A stretch of 64,000 bases of DNA from Solirubrobacterales bacterium (GCA_027315115.1 DAHUYQ010000031.1:1-64000); one strand, 5' to 3'. Shown: positions 39,834-47,529, counted from the first letter of the stretch. A program made the numbers and translations. Notes: generated by a model from the letters alone, not told the origin.

Positions 39834-42800
39834 TCAGAACGGCGCTCTTCCACGTGTCCACGTAGTCTTCCAGTTGCCCCGGTGGCCGGTCGCGTCGAAG
39901 TCGCCGGCGTCGAAGCGGGCAAAGGGGCTCTCGATGTAGCGAACTTCGTCGTGCTCCGGTCCGCGCGGATCGACACGAACGAGCGCGAGCCGATAGCGCG
40001 GCTCGCTGTTTAGCGCCGTGAGCACCTCGTTGTGGGTGACGAAGAAGTCCTCGGCGCCGTCGAGGCGTGCCTTCACCTCGATCCGGATCGGATCCTCGCC
40101 GTCGCGGTGGGTAAGGACATCGAAGCCGGGATTGTTGAAGGCCTGCTCGACGGGTTCGCGGCCGAGAGCGGTCTCCGCAGCGAGCACGCGGTCGATCCCA
40201 CGGCGCTCGATCTCCTTCGTCTCCAAGGCGCGCATCGGCGCGTCGGTGGAGATCTCGGACTGCACGGCAGCCAATGGCAGCACCAGGGCAGCGGTCACGA
40301 CACGCGGCGGCCTGGCGTGCATCTCAAGCTGACGATCGATCTGAGCGAGGCGGGCGGTGCGCCGACCCTCCATCTCGGCCGCCTTGAACATCAGGCTCGC
40401 GTGCGACTCGCGTGACCCCTCCCCCGCCTGCTCCTTCTCTTGCGCGACCATCGCCTCGAGAATGAGGCGCTCACGCTCGCGCTCCAAGCGCTGGTCCACC
40501 TGCTTGCGCGCGCGCCGCAGCTCGACCTCGCGGCGCAGCTTGACCTCGTCCAGGAACTTCGGCAGCTCCTCGGCGATGATCCAGCTAGCCGCCCGCTCCT
40601 CGGCCTCAACCAACCATGCGAGAGATCGAGCGGCGAGCGCCTCAGACGTCATGGGCGCTGCGACACAGTCGAGATATGGCGCGGGCCCGGCGTCCTGCAC
40701 ATCACCGCGCTCGTCGATGTAGGCGTATCCAAAGCGGCGAGCCACCGAGGTCTCGGTCGCGTCGGCGATCTCCTCGATCACGGCGACCAGCAGGCGCGGC
40801 TCCTGCACGGCGGGAGAGACAAGCACGGTGCCACGCTCGAGCGATCGCTGCCAGCGCGCGACCGCCTCTCCGATCACAGCGTCGTGCAACGGATGGCCGG
40901 GAGAAAGCAGCTCAGCGCGCACGCCCGATGCGTCCAACGTGCGCTCGATCTCGAAAGTCACGCGCTCGTAGCGCGTCGCGATCGGCCCGCGACCAGTCAA
41001 GCGCACCGGCGCGGGAACGTGAGTGATCTCGAAGCGGCCCCGCTCGCGCCGCCTGATCCGGCCGCCCAGGCGCATGAACGCGGTCCTGAATGCTCCCTCG
41101 ATGTAGTGCGGCTGCAACCGCCGCGCTCTCGCCTCGTCCATCCGCGCGCGAAGCTCGGCGACGTCGGCGCGCTGCAGCGTCTCGGACACCAGCGCACGCT
41201 CGGCGAGCAGCTCCTCGATCCCGTGTGCCACGCTCGCGTCAATCACCTTCTCCATCTTGGCGCGCGTCTCGGGGAGCTCGCCGTAGCGGATGGCCTCGAT
41301 CAGCAGCTTGCGCAGCGGCGTCTCACCGAACGCGTTGCCAAGCACATCGAAAACCTTGCCGCCGTAGGCCTTGCGCTGCTCCTCGATCTTCGTGAGCAAC
41401 TGGGCGAAGACTTCTCCCTCGCGCGTGCCTTCGGCGACGAGGTTCCACAGCCTGCAGACCTCACGCTGGCCAATCCGGTGGATGCGTCCGAAGCGCTGCT
41501 CGATGCGGTTCGGGTTCCAAGGCAGGTCATAGTTGACCATCAGGTGCGCCGCCTGCAGGTTCAAGCCCTCCCCGGCGGCGTCGGTCGCAAGCAGCACGTG
41601 GCAGGCGGGGTTGTGCGTGAACTCGGCCGTGATTCGGCGTCGCTCTGGCCGCCGCACGCCCCCGTGAATCGCCACGACCGCCTCGGGACGGCCAAGCAGC
41701 GAGCCGATCCGGCGCAGCAGGTACTCGAGTGTGTCGCGGTGCTCGGTGAAGACGATCAGCTTGCGCCGCTCCTCGCCGGGCCCGGGAGAAGCGAGAGTGT
41801 TGTCCTCGAGGATCGTGCGCAGCTCCGACCACTTGCGGTCGGTCTCCGAGGAGCGGACGCGCTCCGCGGCGTCGATCAGGTCACCAAGCTCCAGCAGCTC
41901 GGCGTCGAGCTCCTCGATCGTGCGCGCTGCCGTCGCCGCGTCGACGAGCTCCTCTTCGACGTCCTCCAGTTCCTGGGCCGAGAGCTCTTCCTCGTCGAAC
42001 TCGTCGTGACTGCGGATCGCATCGGCGGCGGGCTCCGCGGGCGCCCTGCCCACGAGCAGCTCTTGCTTGCGACGCTCGAGACGGTCGGCCCTGCGTTCCA
42101 GCGACCGGCATATCGCCTCCGGGCTCGAGGCGAGCCGCCGCTGCAGGACGGTGAGCGCGAATCCGACGGTGTTGCGGCGCTTGCCGTCGAGCTTCGCGGC
42201 CCGGTTCATCCCCTCACGCACGTAGGTGCTCACCTGCTCGTAGAGATCCTGCTCGAGATCGGTGAGCGCATACGGGACCGTCTCAGCGATGCGTTCGGGG
42301 AACAGCGGCTTCCCCTCGAAGGTCAGCAGCTCCTCCTTGACCATGCGGCGCATCAGCCCGGAGGTGTCGGCGCTGTGATCCTTCGCCTGATAGCGACCCT
42401 CGAAACGGTCGCGGTCCAGGAGAGTCAGGAATAGCTGGAAGTCTTCCTCCTTGCCGCTGTGCGGGGTCGCGGTCATCAAGAGGAGATGGCGGCTGATCTC
42501 ACCGAGCAGCTCACCCAAGAGGAATCGCTTGGTCTTCTCCAGCTTGCCACCGAAGTAGTGCGCGCCCATGCGATGGGCCTCGTCGACGACGACGAGATCC
42601 CAGTCGGACTTTTCCAGCGATGCGAGCAGCTCCTCGTTGCGCGCAAGCTGATCCATGCGGGCTATGAGCAGCGGATGCTGCTCAAAGGCCGATGCGCCGA
42701 ACACGCTCTCACCGAGCTGTGGCGTGAGAATCTCGAAGGCCAGACCGAACTTCAGATAGAGCTCGTCCTGCCACTGCTCGACAAGGCCACCGGGAGCAAC

Positions 42801-43268
42801 CACGAGACAGCGCTTCACGTCGTCGCGAAGGATCAGCTCCTTGATATACAGGCCCGCCATGATCGTCTTGCCGGCTCCTGGGTCGTCGGCGAGCAGGAAG
42901 CGCAACGGGGTCCTCGGCAGCAGCTCGTCGTAGACGGCGCGTAGCTGGTGGGGCAGCGGCTGAATGTCCGATGTCGTCACCGCGAGCATCGGATCGAACA
43001 ACCCTGCGAGCTTGATTCGCTGGCACTCTGCCGCGAGCTTGAAGTCGGCAGCGTCGGCGTCGAGCGGTCGCGCCTCGACGTCGGCAACCGAGAGCTTCTG
43101 CTCGGCGTCGCGGCCGAGCACTCGCTGGCCAAGCTCGCCGCCCGCCGCCTTATAGGTCAGCTCGACCGCGTCGGAGCCATGCGGACGCACAGCGATGACG
43201 GACACGCTCTGCCCCGGAATGACCCCCGCAAGATGCAGACCCGGCTGAAGATCCTCGAGCTTCGACAT
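39834..43268 (-). CDS. SNF2-type DNA helicase with C-terminal DUF3883 domain
   Basis: 1144 aa. The superfamily 2 core has Walker A DDPGAGKTIMAGLYIKE (GKT at 133-135), DEAH in VVVDEAHRMGAH near residue 228, motif III in MTATPHSGKEE, and the second RecA domain with LIVFTEHRDTLEYLL, ATDAAGEGLNLQ and QRFGRIHRIGQ. A long charged coiled region (about 880-980) leads to a C-terminal DUF3883-like segment. There, GFDVLTHRDGEDPIRIEVKA places Asp...Glu-X-Lys residues in a nuclease-like pattern. It is first in the operon; its ATG faces the divergent toxin-antitoxin cluster across about 160 bases. Confidence 0.9.
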   Translation of the reverse strand: MSKLEDLQPGLHLAGVIPGQSVSVIAVRPHGSDAVELTYKAAGGELGQRVLGRDAEQKLSVADVEARPLDADAADFKLAAECQRIKLAGLFDPMLAVTTSDIQPLPHQLRAVYDELLPRTPLRFLLADDPGAGKTIMAGLYIKELILRDDVKRCLVVAPGGLVEQWQDELYLKFGLAFEILTPQLGESVFGASAFEQHPLLIARMDQLARNEELLASLEKSDWDLVVVDEAHRMGAHYFGGKLEKTKRFLLGELLGEISRHLLLMTATPHSGKEEDFQLFLTLLDRDRFEGRYQAKDHSADTSGLMRRMVKEELLTFEGKPLFPERIAETVPYALTDLEQDLYEQVSTYVREGMNRAAKLDGKRRNTVGFALTVLQRRLASSPEAICRSLERRADRLERRKQELLVGRAPAEPAADAIRSHDEFDEEELSAQELEDVEEELVDAATAARTIEELDAELLELGDLIDAAERVRSSETDRKWSELRTILEDNTLASPGPGEERRKLIVFTEHRDTLEYLLRRIGSLLGRPEAVVAIHGGVRRPERRRITAEFTHNPACHVLLATDAAGEGLNLQAAHLMVNYDLPWNPNRIEQRFGRIHRIGQREVCRLWNLVAEGTREGEVFAQLLTKIEEQRKAYGGKVFDVLGNAFGETPLRKLLIEAIRYGELPETRAKMEKVIDASVAHGIEELLAERALVSETLQRADVAELRARMDEARARRLQPHYIEGAFRTAFMRLGGRIRRRERGRFEITHVPAPVRLTGRGPIATRYERVTFEIERTLDASGVRAELLSPGHPLHDAVIGEAVARWQRSLERGTVLVSPAVQEPRLLVAVIEEIADATETSVARRFGYAYIDERGDVQDAGPAPYLDCVAAPMTSEALAARSLAWLVEAEERAASWIIAEELPKFLDEVKLRREVELRRARKQVDQRLERERERLILEAMVAQEKEQAGEGSRESHASLMFKAAEMEGRRTARLAQIDRQLEMHARPPRVVTAALVLPLAAVQSEISTDAPMRALETKEIERRGIDRVLAAETALGREPVEQAFNNPGFDVLTHRDGEDPIRIEVKARLDGAEDFFVTHNEVLTALNSEPRYRLALVRVDPRGPEHDEVRYIESPFARFDAGDFDATGHRGNWKTTWTRGRAPF

Positions 43269-43429
43269 GGCGACGTATGGGACCGTATCGAGTTCCGCCG
43301 CATATGGCCGGAAACGTGCTGGCGGGCTGATCCGCCGCTACAAGAACATTGCTCGAGGTAGGGGTCGCGTTTTGGCCGACGTTTGGCCAGCACCCCCTAC
43401 ATTGGCACCGACCGAGTAACATCGGTCTG

Positions 43430-43693
43430 ATGACATCCCGTGAGATGGACATCGAGATCATCAAGGGCATGTCCGAGCCGGAGCTGGAGGCCGCCCACGC
43501 CCACCTGCGGCAGGCTGCCGTTCGGTCAGGCGCCGGCGACGACTTCGAAGCGGCGCTCCAGGCGCCGGCAGGCATCAGTCGGCGGTTGAGCGTCTCTACC
43601 GAGGCAGCGCAACTGATTCGCGACGAGCGCGACTGGCTTGCCAGCCGGCCCCTCGGCACATCGCTCGTGCCTCGGCATCATCCGCTGGCATGA
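43430..43693 (+). CDS. Small protein upstream of the nucleotidyltransferase
   Basis: 87 aa from ATG 43430. Helical and charged at the start (EIIKGMSEPELEAAHAHLRQ), later LSVSTEAAQLIRDERDWLAS. I do not recognise the family. The stop overlaps the ATG of the nucleotidyltransferase (ATGA), which implies coupled translation and suggests a partner role, possibly antitoxin-like. An in-frame start further up (43349) would add residues that do not look coded. It is divergent from the helicase operon. Confidence 0.6.
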   Translation: MTSREMDIEIIKGMSEPELEAAHAHLRQAAVRSGAGDDFEAALQAPAGISRRLSVSTEAAQLIRDERDWLASRPLGTSLVPRHHPLA

Positions 43694-44010
43694 CCGCCAT
43701 CGACACGGACATCGAACGTGCCGCGCATACCTTGGCCGAGACGGCAGGCTCGCCAGTCCGAGTGATCTTGTTCGGCTCGCACGCACGCGGCGATGCACGT
43801 GCCGGGAGCGATCTCGACTTCCTCGTGATCGAGCCAGAGGTGGCCGACCGCCATGCTGAGATGGTCCGTTTGCGCCGTGCGCTGCACGACCTGCGCCGGC
43901 CGATCGATGTCTTGGTCTTCAGCGAGGCGGACGTCGAGGAATGGGGGCAGGCGCGCGGCACGGTCCTTCACACCGCGCTTTCCGAGGGCCGCGTGCTTGT
44001 CGACGCGTGA
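43690..44010 (+). CDS. MNT-type nucleotidyltransferase
   Basis: 106 aa minimal nucleotidyltransferase. The core motif is ILFGSHARGDARAGSDLDFL, with the paired Asp residues that bind metal; the third acidic residue is in RPIDVLVFSEADVEE. Such MntA-like enzymes act as antitoxins that AMPylate HEPN toxins, or occur in type IV and type VII toxin-antitoxin pairs. No HEPN toxin gene follows it here; the next gene is a small antitoxin-like ORF that overlaps its 3' end. Confidence 0.85.
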   Translation: MTAIDTDIERAAHTLAETAGSPVRVILFGSHARGDARAGSDLDFLVIEPEVADRHAEMVRLRRALHDLRRPIDVLVFSEADVEEWGQARGTVLHTALSEGRVLVDA

Positions 44011-44299
44011 CGAGCACGATGCCGCCGACGCGCCGCTCGCGAAGGCCGTCGGCGATGAGGCCGGCCAGCGGGCCATCGTCGAAAACCACGACGTTCTCGC
44101 ATTGCCAACACTGGAGGCGCTGGCGCGCGACCAGCATGCGCGTCCCGTCACCGACGTGCAGGAGCTGCGCCTCGACGTCTGGTCCTCCGAACAGGAGCTG
44201 CAGGAGTTTCTAGTGGACTGGCGCGCCAGCCGCGACGCGTCGCCGCCGAGCTCCTCATCCAGCTTCGCATCCAGTATGGGCATCCGCACAATCGCGTAG
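43997..44299 (+). CDS. Small antitoxin-like protein, TTG start
   Basis: About 100 aa if started at TTG 43997 (GAGGG 8 bases upstream, 14-base overlap with the nucleotidyltransferase). The central stretch LEALARDQHARPVTDVQELR followed by LDVWSSEQELQEFLVDW strongly resembles small actinobacterial proteins with a disordered N-terminus and a D(x)WxSDEELxEFL-type helix, usually encoded beside PIN or similar toxins. No ATG or GTG is available. The last ~20 residues (Ser-rich) look poorly conserved, so the end may be altered. Confidence 0.5.
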   Translation: MSTRDEHDAADAPLAKAVGDEAGQRAIVENHDVLALPTLEALARDQHARPVTDVQELRLDVWSSEQELQEFLVDWRASRDASPPSSSSSFASSMGIRTIA

Positions 44300-44345
44300 T
44301 CCGTACACCCATCCGCCAGCACGGCGTATGAACATCCGCAAAAAA

Positions 44346-44360
44346 CGGTGCTATGTACCG
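44346..44360. promoter_or_regulatory. Inverted repeat before abiEi
   Basis: CGGT-gctatgt-ACCG, a 4-bp palindrome with a 7-base spacer ending 2 bases before the abiEi ATG. AbiEi proteins of type IV systems repress their own promoter through inverted repeats, and a similar element precedes the second abiEi-like gene. The match is short. Confidence 0.35.
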
Positions 44361-44362
44361 CC

Positions 44363-44920
44363 ATGCCAGGCCGAGTGTTCACCGAGATCCTCGCGCTCGC
44401 CGCCGAGCAGAACGGCTTCGCGCGCACCCGCGAGGCGCGCGATCTGGGCATCGACCCACGCCGCCTGAACGACTACGCCCGGCGCGGCTTGGCCGAGCAC
44501 GTCGGCCGGGGCTTGTACCGCATCGAGCTTGTGCCGCACGGCGACTTCGACGAGTTCGCGCGGGCCGCCCAGTGGCCGGACGGGCGCGGCACGCTGAGCG
44601 GAGAGACGGCGCTCGATCTCCACGAGCTCTGCGACGCAAGCCCGGCTCACATCGACATCACCGTCCCACGCGGCTACCGCACCCACCGACAGGTGCCTGT
44701 GCGGTACCGGCTGCATCGGCGCGACCTCGCGGGCGACGAGGTGACCCGGCTGCGAGACGTCCCGATCGTCACCCCGGCGCGCGCGATCGCCGACGCCATC
44801 GAGCTCGAGCTACGACCCACGCTCATCGATCAGGCCATCGACACCGCCGCCCGCCAGGCGCTCATCACCGCCGAGCAGGAGGCCGACCTGCGCGCAGCGC
44901 GGTCTCGGGGCACCTCATGA
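44363..44920 (+). CDS. abiEi: AbiEi-type antitoxin/transcriptional regulator
   Basis: 185 aa. An N-terminal winged-helix segment (FTEILALAAEQNGFARTREA, LNDYARRGLAEHVGRGLYRI) is followed by the AbiEi middle and C-terminal region (PIVTPARAIADAI, LIDQAIDTAARQALIT). These proteins neutralise AbiEii, an NTP-transferase toxin, and autorepress. ATG 44363 was chosen over GTG 44348, which lies within the inverted repeat. The stop overlaps the start of the truncated abiEii (ATGA). Confidence 0.85.
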   Translation: MPGRVFTEILALAAEQNGFARTREARDLGIDPRRLNDYARRGLAEHVGRGLYRIELVPHGDFDEFARAAQWPDGRGTLSGETALDLHELCDASPAHIDITVPRGYRTHRQVPVRYRLHRRDLAGDEVTRLRDVPIVTPARAIADAIELELRPTLIDQAIDTAARQALITAEQEADLRAARSRGTS

Positions 44921-45252
44921 GCGAGCGCGGCTACTACACGCCGCCCAAGAACAAGGCCTCTCTGGAGCAGCGCCTGCGCAACCTCATCGGCGACGACGCG
45001 CTGCAACTGCGCGCCCGCCGCCAGATCGGCTACATCGCCGTGATCGCCGCGCTCGGCGCCAACGCCCGCGGCGAGAACGGCGAGCCTATCTTTGCCGTCA
45101 AGGGCGGCGTCGCCGTCGAGCTTCTGATCGGCCAGCAGGCTCGGGCGACCAAGGATCTCGACGCGGCCGTCCGCGCCCGGGCCGAGCAGCTTCTCAGATG
45201 CGCTCATCGGCTCGCTTTCCATGCGCTCAAAATAACGGGGTCGTGGTCATGA
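44917..45252 (+). pseudogene. abiEii: abiEii nucleotidyltransferase toxin, truncated
   Basis: Only 112 aa of a family that is normally about 250-300 aa. The N-terminal part is intact, including the nucleotidyltransferase signature FAVKGGVAVELLIGQQARATKDLD. Shortly after the metal-binding Asp the homology ends, and the frame runs about 25 unrelated residues to a stop. The substrate-binding C-terminal domain is missing, so the toxin is very likely inactive while its antitoxin gene stays intact. Confidence 0.75.
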
Positions 45253-45335
45253 GCGTTGTCGAAGACACGCACCGCGTGCCACGCGCCGTCTCGCTGAACG
45301 ATCAGCGTAATCGCGTGCTCGACCGGGAGCGTGCT
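45204..45335 (-). pseudogene. Possible minus-strand gene fragment
   Basis: A stretch on the minus strand reads like natural protein (STLPVEHAITLIVQRDGAWH, then AVRVFDNAHDHD) and recalls a segment seen in small uncharacterised actinobacterial proteins. No start codon or full frame is present, and it sits exactly where abiEii breaks off, so it may be debris that arrived with the truncating event. Confidence 0.3.
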
Positions 45336-45372
45336 GCTCGGGGGAACCTTGTTCGGCCGACACGATATGCGC

Positions 45373-45401
45373 TTGACAGCATATGCGCTTCGCGATATCT
45401 G
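45373..45401 (+). promoter_or_regulatory. Possible promoter for the XRE antitoxin
   Basis: A perfect TTGACA (45373-45378), 17 bases, then TATCTG (45396-45401). A full -35 consensus is uncommon by chance in such GC-rich DNA, but the -10 box is weak. It would drive the toxin relic and the XRE gene. Confidence 0.35.
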
Positions 45402-45402
45402 T

Positions 45403-45476
45403 ATGGAGATGATTCCGCTGGCAGACCGGCGTTCGACGAACACCTGACAGAAGTTGAGAAGGAGCAGCGAAGATGA
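45403..45476 (+). pseudogene. Relic of a HigB/RelE-like toxin C-terminus, frameshifted
   Basis: The bases just before the XRE gene encode MEMIPLADRR in one frame and, after a -1 shift at about 45432, FDEHLTEVEKEQRR in the next. Joined, this matches the usual C-terminal end of HigB/RelE-type toxins (PLAD-x-x-FDEHL-x-x-L/V). The shifted frame stops at 45476, overlapping the XRE ATG (ATGA), the normal toxin-antitoxin junction. The N-terminal three quarters are gone. Confidence 0.55.
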
Positions 45477-45793
45477 CCACCAAGACACGAAACTTCAACG
45501 ACCTGCGCGAACAGGCACGGCACAGCGATCCGGGTTGGGATGAGCAGGTCGCCGAGCGCCAGCGGGCGATGGAGGACGCATTGGCACTCGCGGATCTGCG
45601 TCGCTCACGCCATCTCACGCAGGTGCAGTTGGCCGCGGAGCTTGGCATCTCACAGGGCAACGTCTCGCGCCTGGAGAGTCGCGGCGATGTCTATCTGTCG
45701 ACGCTGCGCTCCTACGTGCAGGCACTCGGCGGCCATCTTGAGATCGCCGCGGTGTTCGGCGACGAGCGGTACCCGGTCGCTCCTGGCGCTTGA
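45473..45793 (+). CDS. XRE-family (HigA-like) antitoxin
   Basis: 106 aa helix-turn-helix protein. The DNA-binding part is HLTQVQLAAELGISQGNVSR followed by LESRGDVYLSTLRSYVQALGG, typical of HigA-type antitoxins that follow their toxin gene. AAGGAG lies 8 bases before the ATG. Because the upstream toxin is broken, it is now an orphan regulator that may still protect against related toxins. Confidence 0.85.
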   Translation: MTTKTRNFNDLREQARHSDPGWDEQVAERQRAMEDALALADLRRSRHLTQVQLAAELGISQGNVSRLESRGDVYLSTLRSYVQALGGHLEIAAVFGDERYPVAPGA

Positions 45794-45888
45794 GACAGCG
45801 TCATGGTCCGCCGTTGACCGCTGCATTGTGACCCATACGTGGCGCACTCTACAGCCGTCATCGCTCGGTGCGGGTGAGCCAATAGCGT

Positions 45889-45905
45889 ACCGTTTTCAGT
45901 ACGGT
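45889..45905. promoter_or_regulatory. Inverted repeat before the second abiEi-like gene
   Basis: ACCGT-tttcagt-ACGGT, a perfect 5-bp inverted repeat with a 7-base spacer, 21 bases before the ATG. It shares half-site sequence and spacer length with the element before the first abiEi. It is probably an autoregulatory operator, inferred from the known habit of AbiEi proteins. Confidence 0.45.
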
Positions 45906-45926
45906 TATGGTAGGCTGGGGCGGACA

Positions 45927-46478
45927 ATGACACTGGCGCCGACATACCGACGCCGACTCCACGAGCGCGCGCTCGATCAATACGGGTATGTCACGACCAC
46001 GGACGCCGATGAGATCGGCGTGCCGCCCGGCGAGCTTCGCAAGCTGAGCCAACGGGGCGGCCTTGAGCACGTTGGGTATGGGCTCTATCGCTTCGAGGAC
46101 ATCCCGCGCACCGGCCGCGACCAGTTCATGGAGGCCGTCCTGCTCGCCGGACCAGACGCCTACCTGCAGGCCGACGCTGTACTCGCTCTCCACCACCTGG
46201 CGCTCGCGAACCCACGCCGGATCCGTGTTGCCACACCGCGGCGCAACCGCCGCAAGCTCCCAGACTTCCTGACGGTCGAGCGACGCAGCCTCTCCGCCGA
46301 CGAGCTCACCCTCTACGAGGGGATCCCCGCAACGACGATCGCGCGCGCACTGCTGGACTGTCGCGGCGTGATCATGGACGAGCGCCTGATCAAAGCGGCC
46401 AAGGAAGCTGCTCGCACCGGGCTGCTGCGACGTCGAGACGCGCAACGCATCCTCTCGGATCTGGGGACCATCGCTTGA
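45927..46478 (+). CDS. AbiEi-like antitoxin, orphan
   Basis: 183 aa. The winged-helix N-terminus (RALDQYGYVTTTDADEIGVP, LRKLSQRGGLEHVGYGLYRF) leads into the AbiEi body (AVLLAGPDAYLQADAVLALH, IPATTIARALLDC). It ends in RDAQRILSDLGTIA, overlapping a TTG that would start an abiEii, but the following frame loses protein character within about 20 codons and has no nucleotidyltransferase motif. The toxin half therefore appears lost. Confidence 0.8.
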   Translation: MTLAPTYRRRLHERALDQYGYVTTTDADEIGVPPGELRKLSQRGGLEHVGYGLYRFEDIPRTGRDQFMEAVLLAGPDAYLQADAVLALHHLALANPRRIRVATPRRNRRKLPDFLTVERRSLSADELTLYEGIPATTIARALLDCRGVIMDERLIKAAKEAARTGLLRRRDAQRILSDLGTIA

Positions 46479-46522
46479 CCATCTCGCCCGAGAGACCCCA
46501 AGCCCCGCCGGCGATCGGCCGG

Positions 46523-46846
46523 CTACGGAGCGCGCCCCAGGCGGATCGTGGATGCGAGCAACGCGCCGACGAGGGCTCCGACCGTTGCGCCAACCAGCAC
46601 CGGGGTGATCCACGCGAGGATCTCGGAGGCAAGACTGCTTCCCAGGCAACCTGCGAACGCATGCGTGACCAGGTGCCCATTGGGCTGGACGCGAGGCCGG
46701 CAGGCGGCATGCGCTCGCGTCTGGGTGTTCGTGTGCCTGAGGGCCCACATCAGGCCAACGAAGGCCCCACCGCCCGATCCGAGCCGCAACACCATGTCAC
46801 GTAGCTCGCGCCCTACCGCCCGCCGTCGACGGTGACTGAATGCCAT
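46523..46846 (-). CDS. Small membrane protein
   Basis: 107 aa. The C-terminal half is a hydrophobic glycine/alanine-rich pair of helices (ASEILAWITPVLVGATVGAL, VGALLASTIRLGRA), and the N-terminal half is basic with scattered Cys and His. It looks like a genuine small inner-membrane protein, but I do not recognise the family. A later start at ATG 46795 is possible. Bases 46847-47090 upstream of it hold nothing I can support. Confidence 0.5.
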   Translation of the reverse strand: MAFSHRRRRAVGRELRDMVLRLGSGGGAFVGLMWALRHTNTQTRAHAACRPRVQPNGHLVTHAFAGCLGSSLASEILAWITPVLVGATVGALVGALLASTIRLGRAP

Positions 46847-47090
46847 GTCGGCGTTATCGACGGTCTATGTGCGTAACTGAAACCACTCGCGGCGGCTCGC
46901 CCGCGTACTGCCTGAAGCGCCGCGGCGAAGTCGTGTCGACATCTCGCTCAGGCGGTCATCCGGCGCCATATCGCGCCAGGAGGGGCAGATCCATCACGAC
47001 TCACCTTCGAGTCACGGCCCGGCGCGTGCCGTGACCGCGCGTAGGCCCGAATCCCCTACGCGAGCGAGAGCTCGCGCATTGACGGTCGCC

Positions 47091-47288
47091 TCAGGCCGCC
47101 ACGGCTGTGCCGGCGGGCACGTAGTGCTCGACCGTAACGTCCTCGCGGTCAAGGGCGAAGCGCACGCCCTCCTCGGCGAGGCGATGGGCCTCCGCATAGG
47201 TGTCCGCCACCACGGTCCACCTCGCGATCTCGGGAGAGGTCGCAACCCAAGTGTCCTCGTCCTGGCGATAGAGCACATGCACAGTCAT
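47091..47288 (-). CDS. hicB: HicB-type antitoxin
   Basis: 65 aa protein with the HicB beta fold: VLYRQDEDTWVATSPEIARW, then ADTYAEAHRLAEEGVRFAL. It is the short form without a separate DNA-binding domain. It starts 7 bases after hicA. The pair is transcribed hicA then hicB, so HicB would mask the dsRNA-binding HicA. Confidence 0.85.
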   Translation of the reverse strand: MTVHVLYRQDEDTWVATSPEIARWTVVADTYAEAHRLAEEGVRFALDREDVTVEHYVPAGTAVAA

Positions 47289-47295
47289 CGCAAGC

Positions 47296-47529
47296 TCAGA
47301 GTAGCGCGAGAGCGTCGTCTTCGGCAAGCCCGACCTGGTTGCACAGGATGTCCTTGACCGTGCCTGGGCGGATGGTCTGCCCGTCGTGGAAAGCGAAGGT
47401 GATCGGAGGGTGCTCGGGCGCTTCCAGCTTGCGGTGCGAGCCCTTTTGGCGCACGACCCGATATCCAAGCTGCTCGCCTTGCAGCACCTTCAGGAGTTGC
47501 CTGGCCTTCAGCGACGGAAACCGCGACAT
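47296..47529 (-). CDS. hicA: HicA-type mRNA-interferase toxin
   Basis: 77 aa, dsRNA-binding-like fold. The catalytic His is in VRQKGSHRKLEAPEHPPITF, and the C-terminal half HDGQTIRPGTVKDILCNQVG is typical (usually ...GTLRSILRQAGL). ATG 47529 was taken; the upstream frame is not protein-like. This is the only toxin-antitoxin pair in the cluster in which both halves look intact. Confidence 0.88.
   Translation of the reverse strand: MSRFPSLKARQLLKVLQGEQLGYRVVRQKGSHRKLEAPEHPPITFAFHDGQTIRPGTVKDILCNQVGLAEDDALALL

Noticed and set aside
32534..43268. DISARM, BREX or Dnd assignment of the operon
   Set aside because: No DUF1998 (DrmB), phospholipase-D (DrmC), PglZ, BrxL or Dnd sulfur-modification genes are present. 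The helicase, DUF1156 methylase and DUF499 combination fits the Hma-like class better.
46475..46804. abiEii toxin after the second abiEi-like gene
   Set aside because: A TTG overlaps the stop as expected, but the frame turns Arg/Gly/Ala-rich within about 20 codons and has no nucleotidyltransferase motif.
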